Under the pieces are notes generated by a model that saw nothing but the letters and a program-made list of their open reading frames with translations, was not told where the DNA came from and ran no database searches. From Nomia melanderi (taxonomy: Eukaryota > Arthropoda > Insecta > Hymenoptera > Halictidae): a stretch of DNA of 64,000 bases. Made by a program: the position numbers and the translations under genes. The stretch's first letter is position 1; each line of letters begins with the position of its first letter. The stretch lies in NCBI RefSeq assembly GCF_051020985.1, contig NC_135003.1:3186001-3250000 (forward strand). The letters are read 5' to 3'. Shown one piece after another: positions 12,161 through 23,880 of this stretch.

Positions 12161-12596
12161 GTACATTTGGTAGTTTTTTCGTAACAATAAGAGCCTTCGT
12201 CCCGTCGCAACTTGCAATCGTCCTTACGGTATTACGAGAAGGGACCGTGGCAGCCATAAATCCCTGAACCCATAAGGCCCGCGATTTTTGCTGTAGATTT
12301 TCCTTGTCTATTGATCACATCTGGCGTCCAGTCACCAGCATTTTAACTCTCTAGCCCGTCTGTTAGCATGTGTTATTAAGGACAAAGCGTTTCTTGCTTT
12401 TACCTGCCACGGTCGACGATTGCAAACGGGACAAATTAGTTATTAACATTAGCAGCTAGGAAGACCCAAGAAGGGAGGGGACTGTGTCTCCCTTCCACAA
12501 CCATCTAGATCTAAAAAGGCCAACCAGAACGTATTCACCCCCGCGAAGACGACATTGCGGAGGTATCATCGAAGACGATTCTGGGAGGCCCAGGCA
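12160..12596. other. Unique DNA between fold-back element and minisatellite
   Basis: Moderately GC-rich with no open frame of note and no splice-bounded exon recognised. Confidence 0.5.
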
Positions 12597-12790
12597 GTTG
12601 ATACACAGAGTTGGATACACATAGTTGATACACAGAGTTGGATACACATAGTTGATACACAGAGTTGGGTACACATAGTTGATACACAGAGTTGGATACA
12701 CATAGTTGAGAAACACATAGTTGAGAAACACAAATTAGAAACACAAGTTAGAAACAGAAGGTGGAAACACATAGTTAGACAAGTATCAAC
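12597..12790 (+). repeat. 27-bp minisatellite
   Basis: Four consecutive 27-base units start at 12,597, 12,624, 12,651 and 12,678, each of the form GTTGATACACAGA plus GTTGGATACACATA. Only the third unit has a substitution (GGG for GGA). Each unit is itself an imperfect dimer of 13-14 bases. A degenerate tail follows: GTTGAGAAACACATA, GTTGAGAAACACAAA and TTAGAAACACAAG-like units to about 12,790. Because 27 is nine codons and the unit has no stop in several frames, long repeat-coded frames appear on both strands. They are not evidence of a gene. Confidence 0.92.
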
Positions 12791-13199
12791 TCACATAGTA
12801 CATAGCACAGAGTACGGAGTAGGAAGTAAGGATTACAAAGTATCCTCCTACTCATTTCTAAGTTTTGTTCCCGATCATATCGGGTGGTCCTTCGAACCAT
12901 ACAAGTTTTATTAGTCGGCACACCACGTGCAAACGCCTACAAATCTCGACCACCATTACGGTAACCACGAGTACCTAACAGTGGTTATATTCTTTTTTTA
13001 TATGTTGGAGATATTATGAGGTTTTTTGAATGACAATGGATGTTTTGCATTTCGATTCCAACGTTACATAAATGGAGAAACGGAATTTATTTGCACAAAT
13101 TTGTATTTTTGAAATGAAAATCATTTTGTATAGCACGGACTACTTAGCAATACATTAACAGCCTTCAATTTTCGTTATGTGAATAATCGAATTTGTGGG

Positions 13200-13880
13200 T
13201 TTTGTTTACAGACGGTCGCATTGTGAGCCGGTGACCACCGAGACAGTCAACGTATGAAGTGCAATATGTCCAATTAATTCCCAGTATTTCGACTGTCTGG
13301 ATATTCCCGTCTCGTCCTTGCTCGTCTGCGTCCTCGCCGTCGACGACACGAGCCTCTACATCTCCGAAGTGGGTACGCTGCTCCTACTTACTCTGCCCTC
13401 CGCCCCGCGAGCTTTTTACTCATCCTATTCCGCCGACACTCATCCCTAACCACCTCCCCGCGAAACATGGCTACAAGATGTGTCCCTGGCTTATGAGAGC
13501 GCGGCCCGCCCCGGTTCGTGTTTCTTTCGCAAGAAGTAAATGTTTTTAATTTCGCCCGGGCTCGGTGAAACGAACGTTCGCAAACGAACGGGGAAACGGA
13601 CAGACAGAGGGAGGAGGGTGGCCGGGAGCAGAGAACACGGACGACGCGACGCTTGCCAACACTCGGACCGGCGGAGGCGCGGTTCGTTGCCATCCCCGTC
13701 TGGACTAGACCAGCCGGTTTCGTCGTTCGCCGCGCTTTTTGCCGTCGCGGGAGTCAAGGGTTTGTGAGATGGAAAAGCTCTGGCGAAAAACGGAAGGAGG
13801 AGACGCGTGAGCGCGCGGTTGGCAAGACGAGATCAACGGTGAATAAGTTCCTCGCGGAACATGAAAGGTTTGTTTTGGTT
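13200..13880. other. GC-rich island
   Basis: CpG-rich block with overlapping frames on both strands at 13,388-13,886; none has a domain. Left flank is C-rich (12,901-12,960: 9 G, 19 C); right flank is G-rich (13,981-14,040: 15 G, 5 C). Confidence 0.6.
13212..13368 (+). CDS. Possible terminal exon (unassigned C-terminus)
   Basis: A strong acceptor (GGGTTTTGTTTACAG) precedes 13,212. In one frame the exon reads RSHCEPVTTETVNV then TGA at 13,255-13,257, ending in a hydrophobic residue that could be a class II PDZ ligand (V-N-V). The other two frames stop sooner or similarly. A possible donor (TCCGAA then GTGGGT) at 13,369 would make it a UTR-containing exon instead. A separate GC3-rich frame from about 13,290 (YFDCLDIPVSS and onward) is also open. 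No family recognised and no upstream coding exon found. Confidence 0.15.
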
Positions 13881-15650
13881 CTTTAACGAATTTTGACGCG
13901 TTACTTATCGGTCCTCAATTAATCCTTTCACTGTGAAGAGCGTATATGTACGAGATCAAATGATTATTGTTTCTGTAGAAAGGGTGTGTTTTAATGGTGA
14001 AAAGTTATGCTTTCGATAACACTGAATTGAGTTTCTTATGTATTAATATTTGATGTATGTATTAAATTTGAGAAATTCTATAAAACATTATAACATTTAC
14101 ATTGTAAACGTTAGAACATATTCAATTTTGTAAATGTTATTTGGTGAATTTTTCAGTCGATTTTCATTGATTCAACTACGCGAAGGGGTACTTTAATTCT
14201 CTGTTTTTGAAGTTTTGATTTCCGAAATTTATATGAATTAACACCTAGACTAATAGAAATCCTCGGTATTGTTGAAGAAATCAAACTTCAACTGTATGTA
14301 CACGTGTTTATGTTTTAAGATCTGTCATACAGAAATTAATGATTAAACCTTCTCGAAAGTGTTCTTGGTATTTTACTCTGGAAATTATATTAAAACTCCT
14401 TAATTCAGTTATAATTCAATATGACAGTCTATTCATTTATTGATTTAAATATTAAGAAATGTTACGTGTGTGATATCTTCAAACTGAAGGTCATAATGTG
14501 TCTGAATCAAATCATTCCATTTTTTATTCTATAATTAGTAAAATAAAGCAGACATTTGCATAAGGAATGAGTGAATATGTTCATTTATTCATGTGTGTGA
14601 TATAACAGAGTAAAATGAAATTTCTATGAATATCATTTTGTAATTTTTCCATGTTCGCAAGGGATAAAAATAGTTAGTAAGTATTATTTAATATCCAGAC
14701 ACTTCAGCTGGTATTTAATCCACTCAGTCGAAACGACGATGTAGAAACACGGTGAACGACTTGGGGCAAAATATTCAATTACGAGAGAGACTCGCAATTG
14801 TGAATACTGTGTAAATAGAAATCGTAATTAATGGCCAGACGCTCCAGTATGTTATTATTTGATATAATTATGTTTTAAATTTTACAATGCTTTTTACTTA
14901 TTCCTATCAAGCCGACTACTTTCTATTTATTAATCATTCTTGTCTAAATAATATTGAGGAAGACAGATTGGCAGGAAGAACTCAGAGAGAAATCTGAATA
15001 TTATTTCGTGACGACAATATTATTTTACACTTATGAATATTGAAAGCCTACAGAAGACGTTTTATTAAGAATTTCTAACATGTTCAAAAGAATGTAAAAA
15101 ATGTATGCTTAATCATAAAACTCTACATGCACGAATTTCAAACATAAAACAGAAATAAAATGTGTAGATAGTTCAAATCATTTATTAATTCATTCTTTGA
15201 AATTGTTACTTATCTGCTTGTCACAAAACACAAATAAATCGGAATTGTACAACAAATTGTGACGCTTATTATCCAACACGTTGTAGTGTACAAATTTCAT
15301 TGCTACGGTTACAATAATAATGGTTACTGTAACAAATTTTAATTTCTTCGGTATACCTATGACAACTATTTATGCGTTTATGTAATGTTAAGTTTCCGAT
15401 TTACCCTCTTACAAACAGAGATAAAAAACAAAATCACATTTCCAAAATCTACCTAAATTTTTATAACAGATAAATAAATATCAATGAAATATCCAAAATC
15501 CCTCATGTCATGCTCGAAATGTTTCAAATCTAGTTCAATACCCCTTCTCGCGATCAGAATAACTGGCAACCATACGAAAAGCAAAACGTTCCAACAATAT
15601 AAAACAACGTCCCCGCGTTACCTACAACTTAACGAAACTCGCAATTAAAA
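13880..15650. other. AT-rich DNA, no gene seen
   Basis: G/T-rich at the left end, A/C-rich at the right. No convincing repeats or splice-bounded open segments were found. Confidence 0.6.
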
Positions 15651-16560
15651 ATTCAAAGTCTCATTTAATTACATTTTCGCGACGCGGTCCAGAACAACCC
15701 GAATTCGCGCGAATACCCGGTGCCCGGTAATTACGCCCGAAAACATATTCCAGCGGCGTAACCAAAAAAGTAAAGCGCGCGGGGGAAAAACGAAATCTCA
15801 TATGCGCCGGGCTCGCTTCAATGTTTACTAATATCCGCGCGGAAACTTCATTAAATTCAGCGGAACCTGTAAACAAAAACAGGGAAAACTGAACGGAGAA
15901 ACGTGGCCGAGCAAAAAGGAAGGCGAACACGTTAATTCTAATAGTTAACATGAACCGTAAAAATGTATCTCTGGAGGTGACGCACGGCTCGGAACGCGTA
16001 AACGACATTCCACGGGGCTAACGTTCGCCAGCATGCACGCTCCTCACGGCCGGAAATACAGGAAAAGCGTAATAAATTTTCCGCTCGACGCTGTGAATCT
16101 TCATCCCCTCGTGCGCCGCCGCGCCGCGCCGAGCCACGCGCTCCTTTTCCTCGCGAATCGAGGGAAAAGTGTATTGAGTGTCTACCAGAATTGTCCCCGT
16201 GCACTGCCACTTCCGCCCTGCCCCCGCGCCGCGACCGAGGGACACAGAGCCTGATACGTCTGACCAGATGGAATTTTTCCACTTTATTTTCTCGGTCCTG
16301 CGCACGATATCAAATTCCATTCCCTCCTTCCTCTGCCGCGTCTTTTCTCGTCTCTTTGCCTGACGGCAGCTCCACGCGCTGTATTTCACATAGACGTGTC
16401 CCTCCCTTTCTTTTCTCTCTTCTCGCGAACTTCTACAAGGTGTGATCAAAAAGTTTGTGAACGTAATTCGCGATACGCAGTTGTGCGATTACGGGATCGT
16501 TCTGTGTTGTTTGTTCTGCAAGCAGGTTCTAGGTTTCGTGGTTTTCTTAGCTCCTTACTC
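15650..16560. other. GC-rich island
   Basis: Rich in CGCG and GCGCC strings at 15,770-16,230. Several overlapping frames on both strands reach 143 codons with no domain. C-rich on the left (15,481-15,540: 6 G, 13 C). Pyrimidine-rich stretches at 16,310-16,430. Confidence 0.6.
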
Positions 16561-16959
16561 TTTGATCCTTTCAAAACTGTGCTTCAACTACTTTGTCGAT
16601 AAGAATTTATTTAGAATAGTAAAAGAGTTGCATACTTATTTTTGTTTTTTCTTTTTCAACAATTTTAGGGACGTAATAATGATGTTTACTCGATCTGCGA
16701 CAGCATGATAAACTGAATAAAATTGAATTTCAGACCAAAAGTTCTCGAAAAGGAATTATCTTTACAATAGTTTCTTTCAAAATCAGTCATTACTGAAAAT
16801 CGTCTGAAGCAGAAAGCAGATTTTGTGAAACGAACGATGACTCTACAAAATAAAGAACACGGTTAACGAAACTCGGTAGTTTCGTTGAACAAAAAAGAGC
16901 AAGTGAAATAACACTGTCAAATTTCTGATTCTAAAGTCACACCTATCGAGCTTCGCAAT

Positions 16960-17630
16960 CATGTCCCCGAACTTTTTAGTCACACCTTCTATATTTCCCT
17001 CTCTTTCTCTCTGCCGATTTCCCCATCTCTCGCTTTCGTCCCACTTTCCCGATGTCTTCCAGGGGCAGGGATATTCAGTTCCGGTGTTGCTCTCTTTTGC
17101 GAGCGGAACGGAAGACAAGACAAATAAGGAGAAATGGAGGAAGCGCTGCCGGGGAGGAGCGCGCGACGACGCGGCTTCCGGAATAACGCGATTATATCGA
17201 GTCCGCGAGCACAGCAACCGTGTGCCACCCCAGAAATCGATACCTATCGGCGGAGAAGTATGAAGTGCGTTTAAAATTTGTCGGAAGTCGCGAGCCGCCG
17301 CCGAAATATATTACTTTGATATGTATCCTGGGCTCGGAACCAAGTTTTGTGGAGGAATGTTTGGAGACGGTAATGTTGGCTGCGATATGTATGATGCATT
17401 TCAGAAAGGATAAATATTTGATAGAATTTTGGAAATCGTGGAGCTATTTGGAACTTGTCGATGACATTTTTATTTGGAATTATGTATTTGTTGGAAAGTA
17501 TTTCTAGATTAGCTTTATGTTAGATATGTATATAGTACGAATCACCTGAATTCAGAAGTTAATGTATATTCCTTATTTTTGAGGACATAAAGTGTTAAGG
17601 TATCTGCTATTAGATAATGGTAGAATTCCA
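16960..17630. other. Short GC-rich island and G/T-rich right flank
   Basis: Pyrimidine-rich at 16,965-17,060 (CCCTCTCTTTCTCTCTGCC-like), then purine- and CpG-rich to 17,280, then G/T-rich. The 124-codon minus frame at 16,843-17,217 and the overlapping plus frames lack recognisable features. Confidence 0.55.
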
Positions 17631-17636
17631 TTTTAA

Positions 17637-17787
17637 CACTGAAACTATCAGACCGGTCAATATGACACTCTTCTGATTTCTCCATTTTACAATTATTAAA
17701 AAGATAACAGATGTTTCTCTAAGAAATTATTAAAGAAATTGACTTATTAATACGTAAACTCAATTATAAATGAATTAAAGTTTCATG
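17637..17787. mobile_element. TTAA-flanked MITE, decayed
   Basis: TTAA at 17,633-17,636 and at 17,788-17,791 bound a segment of about 151 bases. The left end CACTGAAACTATCAGACC pairs with the reverse complement of the right end (CATGAAACTTTAA) with a one-base offset. The left end matches the solo terminus at 568. Non-coding. TTAA target duplications are typical of piggyBac-type elements, so a piggyBac-like MITE is the likely class. Confidence 0.45.
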
Positions 17788-17799
17788 TTAAAGAAATAT

Positions 17800-18370
17800 T
17801 GTTCATTTTGAAAAAAATTCTTTTTATTGTAATATTTGGCTCCGTACATCAAATACTTTTTCTTTTACAAATATTCTCCAATCGTAAAAAGATAAAGGAT
17901 GAATACATTTTCAAGAATATTTTTATTCTAGTCGTTCCGTCGACACTATTTTATATGTAAGTGAATTTTTCGTTACCCTGTACACGGAACCTCAACATTT
18001 TCAGAAAAAGATCTTAAATAAAAAATGTTCTTTTGACCAACATTCTGTAATTATTCTATAATAATTCTATATCAATTCAACCTGCTCACTAAATCTACTT
18101 TACACCGTTATAACTGAGAAAGACGATTGCATGTCTTATTTCAAGTAAGACACCACACACATCTCTCATTTTTTCCAGAAACTTCGTCCACCCTGAATCT
18201 TCCATCAGCGCTAACAGCTCTCAGTATACAATTACCATTCCTCGGAATCAATTAAAACGAACTTACCATCCCAAACACGTTTTAATATTTGTAGCGAACT
18301 CATAAACCTCGTTTATATAACTCTGCAATCCCAATCGACAACTGCTTCCTATCAAATCCAACATTTACAG
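17800..18370. other. AT-rich DNA, C/A-rich to the right
   Basis: No gene recognised apart from the weak minus exon at 18,267-18,322. 18,181-18,240 holds 6 G and 21 C by hand count, the left shoulder of the next island. Confidence 0.5.
18267..18322 (-). CDS. Possible internal coding exon (unassigned)
   Basis: Minus-strand segment between a CAG acceptor (GATTGGGATTGCAG) and a strong donor (GGGATG then GTAAGTTCG). Only one frame is open, reading SYINEVYEFATNIKTCLG. The acceptor's pyrimidine tract is poor. It lies in the A/C-rich left shoulder of an island, whose reverse complement is G/T-rich and so favours donor-like strings by composition. No family recognised. Confidence 0.12.
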
Positions 18371-19110
18371 CCCATAAAAGTGATCACCAGAGAAACCAGT
18401 AATAAAAATGGTAACGTGATTTCAACGTCTATTAATATTCCCTTATATTCTCCGATACTACGTTCAACTCGCCGTATCGAATGTTTTTATTTCCATCAAT
18501 TCGCCGTGTCCCGAAGAGCAGAGACGACCGAGCCAGCGTGCTCCGCACCCAGGGATCGGTGACGAGAATCGACCGCGAATCAATATCCATTGAAGAAAAG
18601 ATACGACGCGATAATAAGTTTAGCGGAAGTCTCGCCGAACAGCTCTCGTTCCTACCCCATTCCCGTCATGGCGGATAAAGTGAGAACGACTGCTCGAACC
18701 CGCGGATCCTCCTCTAATCAGAGCAGGACGTTCTATCAAGTTTGTTCTATGCACTTGATTACGTAGAATGCGAGAGACGGTAACGTTGTTACCCTGGCTG
18801 AATCGCGATATCGAGGTACGACTTTAATTAAGTCAGATTTATGGAGTAAATATCACGGACCAGCCACCACCCCCGAGGACTCGAACGGAGAGGATGACGC
18901 GACGCCCGGCCGCGATTCGATTCACCGTGATTTCGCGTTCAATCTTCGAACGATCGTGACGCTCAGTGGACATTGATCATTAATGTAGAAGGGACGGGAA
19001 CGTGCAGTGTCCGGGAATCAAATCCAGCTCTTTCCGAGCCGCTGCTCTGTTTTCACCGAGGCTTGAAAACCGTTATGATACCGGCGCTGGTTCTTGAAAC
19101 AGATAGTAGG
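18370..19110. other. GC-rich island
   Basis: CpG-rich, no ORF above 65 codons. Right flank is G-rich (19,141-19,200: 15 G, 8 C; 19,201-19,260: 14 G, 5 C). Confidence 0.6.
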
Positions 19111-20000
19111 AGTGGAATGATGTTATAAGAGTTAGGGAAGGAGGTTCGAGTTTGTCGGTGCTGATTACGAATCTACGGTATTGTTATATCGATTTTACAT
19201 TGATTCTGTATTTGATTCAGTAATGGTTTTGCACAGTTGGTATGAATATGCTGGTTTTATGGTGATTAGATATTAATATTGAATCAATATTTATACTTTA
19301 GTGTAATTGTTTCGGATGTTAGGGATGTTTATAGTGTTTTTGATTATAACTGTTTGAACACTCCATTATGAAAAAAATGAAAAAGAATTAACTGTAATAT
19401 AGATTTCATATGTAAACGTTTTAGAAAAATGAAATTCTCTCATCAACTTCCAGGACTGTTTTCATTCAACACAATGTATTTCATTGGAAATAAATTAAAT
19501 ATAACTTGTTGAAGATGAAACGCTGATAAAAAGAAAGTAATTTTTTACTTCAACTTATGTATAATGATTAATATTGATTTCTATTAAACTAAGTTACAAA
19601 TTTTCACTGCCAGTTTTAGCAATAGCTAAACCATTAAACTCTGGACAATAATAATCTATTATTTCTAAGTTGTCAAAAAAAAAAGGGTTTAGTGAAATGT
19701 TCAATGATCAATTAAATTAATACTAATATTAACGAATAACGATAATTAATATTATTAATATCATTGCAACAATTACCAATAATTCAGATTATTAATAACA
19801 TTATATAATATGAGTATTTAATCCACTCAACAACACTTCACAAAATCTTTCTTCATCGAGAACTCAGAAATATTAGCTACTTAGACTTAATCTGATCCAC
19901 TCGTTTCACACACATGATCAAGCACTTGTCCACTGATCCTCCAACAAAAAAAAAACCCCGCTAACATCGAAGTCACACAATCAAGAACCATCTCTCGTCA
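19110..20000. other. AT-rich DNA
   Basis: No gene seen. Very AT-rich at 19,690-19,810 with repeated ATTAATATT motifs. C/A-rich by 19,861-19,980 (6 G, 15 C in the first 60 bases). Confidence 0.55.
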
Positions 20001-20900
20001 AGATCACCAAGAGACGCACTCGTGTCCCATGGCGTCTCGTCGCTAGTGGAAATTGATACCACGGTGTCGGGTAACACGCTCGGAGCGCTCGCGGGACGAG
20101 CGATACACGCGCGAGGGCGCACGCGGGCGCGCTAAGTTTCAGTTTGGAAATCCTCCGCGATTATTAGTTGGACAAGTAGTTTCCAACGTCTCTCGGGAGC
20201 GGTTCTCGGGGTTAAAGCGAAGCTTGATTAGGCAGGGCAGCAGGTTGGTGGAGGTGGCGGTGGAGGCGCCGGCGGGAGGAAGGGGCAACTTGTACCCGTG
20301 CCGGCTCCTTACAACGAACTTAAACCATATTAAATTGCGCTTAAGTCAAGCACGTGTTGAAAGGTCACAGTTCGCGGAACAAGGACGAAGGGAAAGTGGG
20401 GGACGAGAGACAGAAAATGGCGGCGGGCGTGTGGGGTTGCAGGAACGGCGGGAAACGCAGCTACAGACCGTAAAGACATGAGGCGCTACTGTGTCAAATG
20501 AGAAGAAACTTCGAGGAATTTAATAAGCGAGTCTGGGAGCGGAAACCGAGTGGCACGGGTACCAGCGGAGGGTTCAAGTGATTCTGAAAGAGGTAACTGC
20601 AACCCAAAAGGGGCGGAAGGAGGTGGGTTGGAATGGGTCGGCGAACGAGTGAGTGAGTAAACGCGAGAAGATGGAATGAGATATGGTGGCTTAATTCTGT
20701 TACGAAGTTACGCGACTTTCTGGAACTGTCCTCCCAGGACCTAATTATGCGGCCGCCGTCGAAGAAGACTCCCCCGCGGATCTACCTGTTCTACGTAAAT
20801 ATTGTACCTCGGTCAGGAGAGATTTATATCTGACAGCCGACACGGGAGGTTCTCCCCGCGCAGTGACAGTCAGGCGTAGGCTAGAATTTATGACTTCTTC
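20000..20900. other. GC-rich island
   Basis: CpG-dense first third (CGCGCGAGGGCGC-like), a G-rich middle (GGTGGAGGTGGCGGTGGAGG-like at about 20,245), then a purine-rich end. A 142-codon plus frame (20,053-20,481) has no recognisable feature. CCATATTAAATTGCG near 20,330 looks like a conserved AT core in GC-rich DNA. Could hold a promoter and 5' exon; unproven. Confidence 0.6.
20747..20833 (+). CDS. Possible short coding segment (unassigned)
   Basis: ATG at 20,747 opens a 28-codon frame with markedly GC-ending codons over its first half, reading MRPPSKKTPPRIYLFY and then a further 12 residues to TGA. The frame is open upstream for about 30 codons (includes LRDFLELSSQDLI), so the ATG need not be the start. 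A donor-like GTAAAT directly follows the TAC codon at 20,792-20,794, exactly where codon usage becomes AT-rich. This would suit a first or internal coding exon. No acceptor with a good tract was found and no family is recognised. Confidence 0.15.
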   Translation: MRPPSKKTPPRIYLFYVNIVPRSGEIYI

Positions 20901-22640
20901 GAGGACACTTGATTTTGAAGCTGGAGATTTCTTTTCCTGCGACTCCGTTGGTGATGGTGTTTAAGTCTATTAAGAGTCTTGGTTTGATATTTTTACAGAT
21001 GTGTTCCTGAGACGTTGATTTTCTTGCTGAGTGTAATAGGAGTAAGTAGTAGATTCTAATTATTGCTTCAACTTGAATTGAGTATTGAATGATGAGAAGG
21101 TGAAGCGATTGGAAGAATTTGAGATTTGAAGGATTGGGTTAAAATTGTATCGTTAATATTTTACAAGGAATACATTTATTTATATTCATGTAAGAAGGGC
21201 GCGTCGAGGAATCTGTGATGTGCATGTGAAAATATATTGGGGGCAGATAAGATTCTTCTTGGAAAAATAGGATTTTAGCTTCTCTTGTAAAAATATACCA
21301 GAGATATATTCAAATGTATTCAAAGGGACGTTATTGTATCGTAAGATATTGTATTGTATATTGGATATATTTGAATATTTAATAAAAATATTACTATAAA
21401 AGAAATATTTCCAAACTTCTTTATTTTCGCATTTTTAATACATAAAATAAGTGTGGTAATGAATTATATACATTACCACATATGAAGAATAAATTAATAT
21501 TTTCCACTTTGCATATGAAATGACTCGTAGTCGATATCAGAAACTATTTATAAGAAATAATTAATTGACAAGAAAAGGCTTGGTAAATATAAATGAAAAA
21601 TAATTTTGAAACCATTAGAAGCTTTTGTATTATTGTTTTAGTATCATAGATTTATTGAAGTGTAAAGTGATATGCGTACTATGTAATTTTGTATCGCTAA
21701 TCTAGAATACCCTATCGCAGCTAATTAACTGTCTGTCAGATCACATATCTATCACATCTATTAACACGTATTATAAGTAGTATAAAATCAAATAATAGCT
21801 TTGAACAATTGGGAGGCTATCCCCATTACCGATTTGCTTCCTTCACTCTCTCCCACTCCTCTCAAACAAACTTGCAGATCTAATTTACGCTTTTGAAGTA
21901 AACCAACGATTCGCCTTGTCATAAACACAGAAACTTTAAATTGGCCAATTAAAACATTTCACACGCCCAATAAAAATTGGATTACTACAATCAGTCACTA
22001 GTGAATGTGATACTTAAATTTTTAGATAGATTCTAAGATACCAAAGCAAATTTTAGAGGAAACTGTTAATTGTAAAAGCAACTACAGGTAACAAAATATA
22101 CTATGTTACATCAAAAGTACATACTTTTACATTACTGAAGTTGATTATATAAAACACATTTTCATCTAATAACTAAGTGTTTATTATCAGTAATTACTCC
22201 CAACTTCTAATAAAATTACTACTCTAAAAAATCTTCAAGTGGCACCGTTACAGCGAACAGGATTTTTTATGACATTAATTAAACTGATGATGTTTAAATA
22301 ATTATACATATTTATACAGAAATAAAAACACAAATTCGATGTAAAAAGAGTAAGTCTTCATTTTAACTCATTCTTAAGCAATTCCTGTCTAAACCCTAGA
22401 AATTCCATAATGTCTCAGAAAAATAAATTTAATGACCCCTACAAATTATGACAATACTAAACGCATAATAAAAAAGAAGACTTTAATCGAACCAGTGTAT
22501 TGTGACAATAACAATAATAAGAATAGAAAGAAACAATGAATAATAAATTTTGACAAAATCAAGTTATAATAAATATCCATTTCATCGAAGTAAGAAGCAA
22601 TCGAAGTAAATGAAGAAGTGATTGATTGGCACCTGTCATT
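20900..22640. other. AT-rich DNA, G/T-rich left end
   Basis: 21,001-21,060 holds 16 G and 6 C. A 43-base segment at 20,999-21,041 sits between good splice signals but is too short to weigh. No gene seen. A short perfect hairpin is listed separately. Confidence 0.55.
21452..21480. repeat. Perfect 10-bp hairpin
   Basis: TGTGGTAATG pairs with CATTACCACA across a 9-base AT loop. Isolated in AT-rich DNA; function unknown. Too short to be a miRNA precursor. Confidence 0.7.
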
Positions 22641-23255
22641 TCAATTCATGATTAATTCGAAGATTGCCAGTGTATACGTATGCACAGATACAGATGCAGT
22701 TTAATGATCATCGTCGGGTACTACACCCGAGGACGAAGTTCAGAACTAGGAGGATGCAGGGGAATGTGTTTGACCGTATTAGCCAGGAGTGTGTTTGTCG
22801 GGAGCAAACGGGCGAAACCTCTAATTATGTTTGGCGTCGATTCCTTAAGTACACAAAGCAGGATCCGCTACAGATCCCGTGTCCGTCAAAGGGGCGTTAT
22901 GTACTCTTCAAGGTTTAGGCGGACCACGAAAACCGTGAACGGAGAAGCGAGCGTGCGAATCGAAATTAATTCAAATATGAAGCGACCGAGATCTGGCTAA
23001 GATTCCGTTCCTCCAACTGGCCAACTCACAATTCTGAATTCTGACGCGCAGTACGCGCTGAAGTTAGAAATTAATCACATCGAGTAGGTACGTCGCGAAA
23101 ATTATACGATTCGATGACGCAGGCTAATATGTTCCGGGCTAAAAGAATCATTTCAGAAAACTTCCGTTCGAAACCAAAATACTAATTTATTTTGAATAGA
23201 CAATTCGATGTAAGAATTCAAATTGTTTGATAAGTTCTTTATATATAATAACACT
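22640..23255. other. Weak GC-richer patch
   Basis: Two overlapping plus frames (22,664-22,918 and 22,680-23,000) without domains. No splice-bounded exon recognised. Confidence 0.45.
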
Positions 23256-23259
23256 TTAA

Positions 23260-23510
23260 CTCCTTGTCCTACGGTATCGTGTCATACTCGTGATGGACTT
23301 ACATCGAATTTGACAAATGTAACTCTTATTTACTTTATCTGAATGTTGATTAAATATTACTTTTCTATTGTCAATCGTTAACTACTAGAGTAAACTACTA
23401 GAGTAATGTAGACATAGAATGTGTATTAAATTCTTTTCTTTTGTAGTCAATTATTAATGATAATGTAACATTATCAAGTACAGTTGTGAAAGAGATCATA
23501 GAGTAAGGCG
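23260..23510. mobile_element. TTAA-flanked MITE
   Basis: Bounded by TTAA at 23,256-23,259 and 23,511-23,514 with short imperfect inverted ends (CTCCTTGTCC against CGCCTTACTC). It is alignable with the element at 59,606-59,838 along most of its length, best at the right end: ATCAAGTACAGTTGTGAAAG against ATCAAGCACAGTTATAAAAG. Contains a small internal tandem duplication, ACTACTAGAGTAA twice, at about 23,382-23,408. Non-coding, piggyBac-like by its target site. Confidence 0.6.
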
Positions 23511-23514
23511 TTAA

Positions 23515-23880
23515 ATACATATTCGTGAATGAACCTACTGTTCCTCACACATTAATAATATAATTATTATCCCTTCTTTTATATAGAATATTTCCTTAGC
23601 TCTTTAAGTATAATCCCAATTTCGAATAGTTTCTATCCGCAGTTTCTATTCTAAAATATCCAACCCACGCCTAAACTCATTTACAAAATATTCTATTCAA
23701 AATACTAATTATACTTATATCTAAACCCAACACGCCTAGAACTGCAACCACCAAACTACCTCGCAACAAATCTCACATATCCCTAACAACAATCAATAAT
23801 AACCTCAAACAGCACTCCGCAAACCTCAATTCCCGCCACTTTCATTACAAGTAATATCACTAACTTCTGATCGAATGAAT
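23515..23880. other. Strongly A/C-rich shoulder
   Basis: 23,701-23,760 has 3 G and 19 C by hand count. No gene. Confidence 0.6.

Noticed and set aside
12597..12790. CRISPR-like repeat array
   Set aside because: Units are contiguous with no unique spacers and the DNA is eukaryotic.
12555..12914. 119-codon frame with repeated VDTQSWIHI, and three overlapping minus frames
   Set aside because: Produced by the 27-bp minisatellite, whose length is a multiple of three and whose unit lacks stops in several frames.
20999..21041. 43-base micro-exon between good splice signals
   Set aside because: Too short to distinguish from chance, and the right flank of the island is G/T-rich, which generates donor and acceptor motifs.
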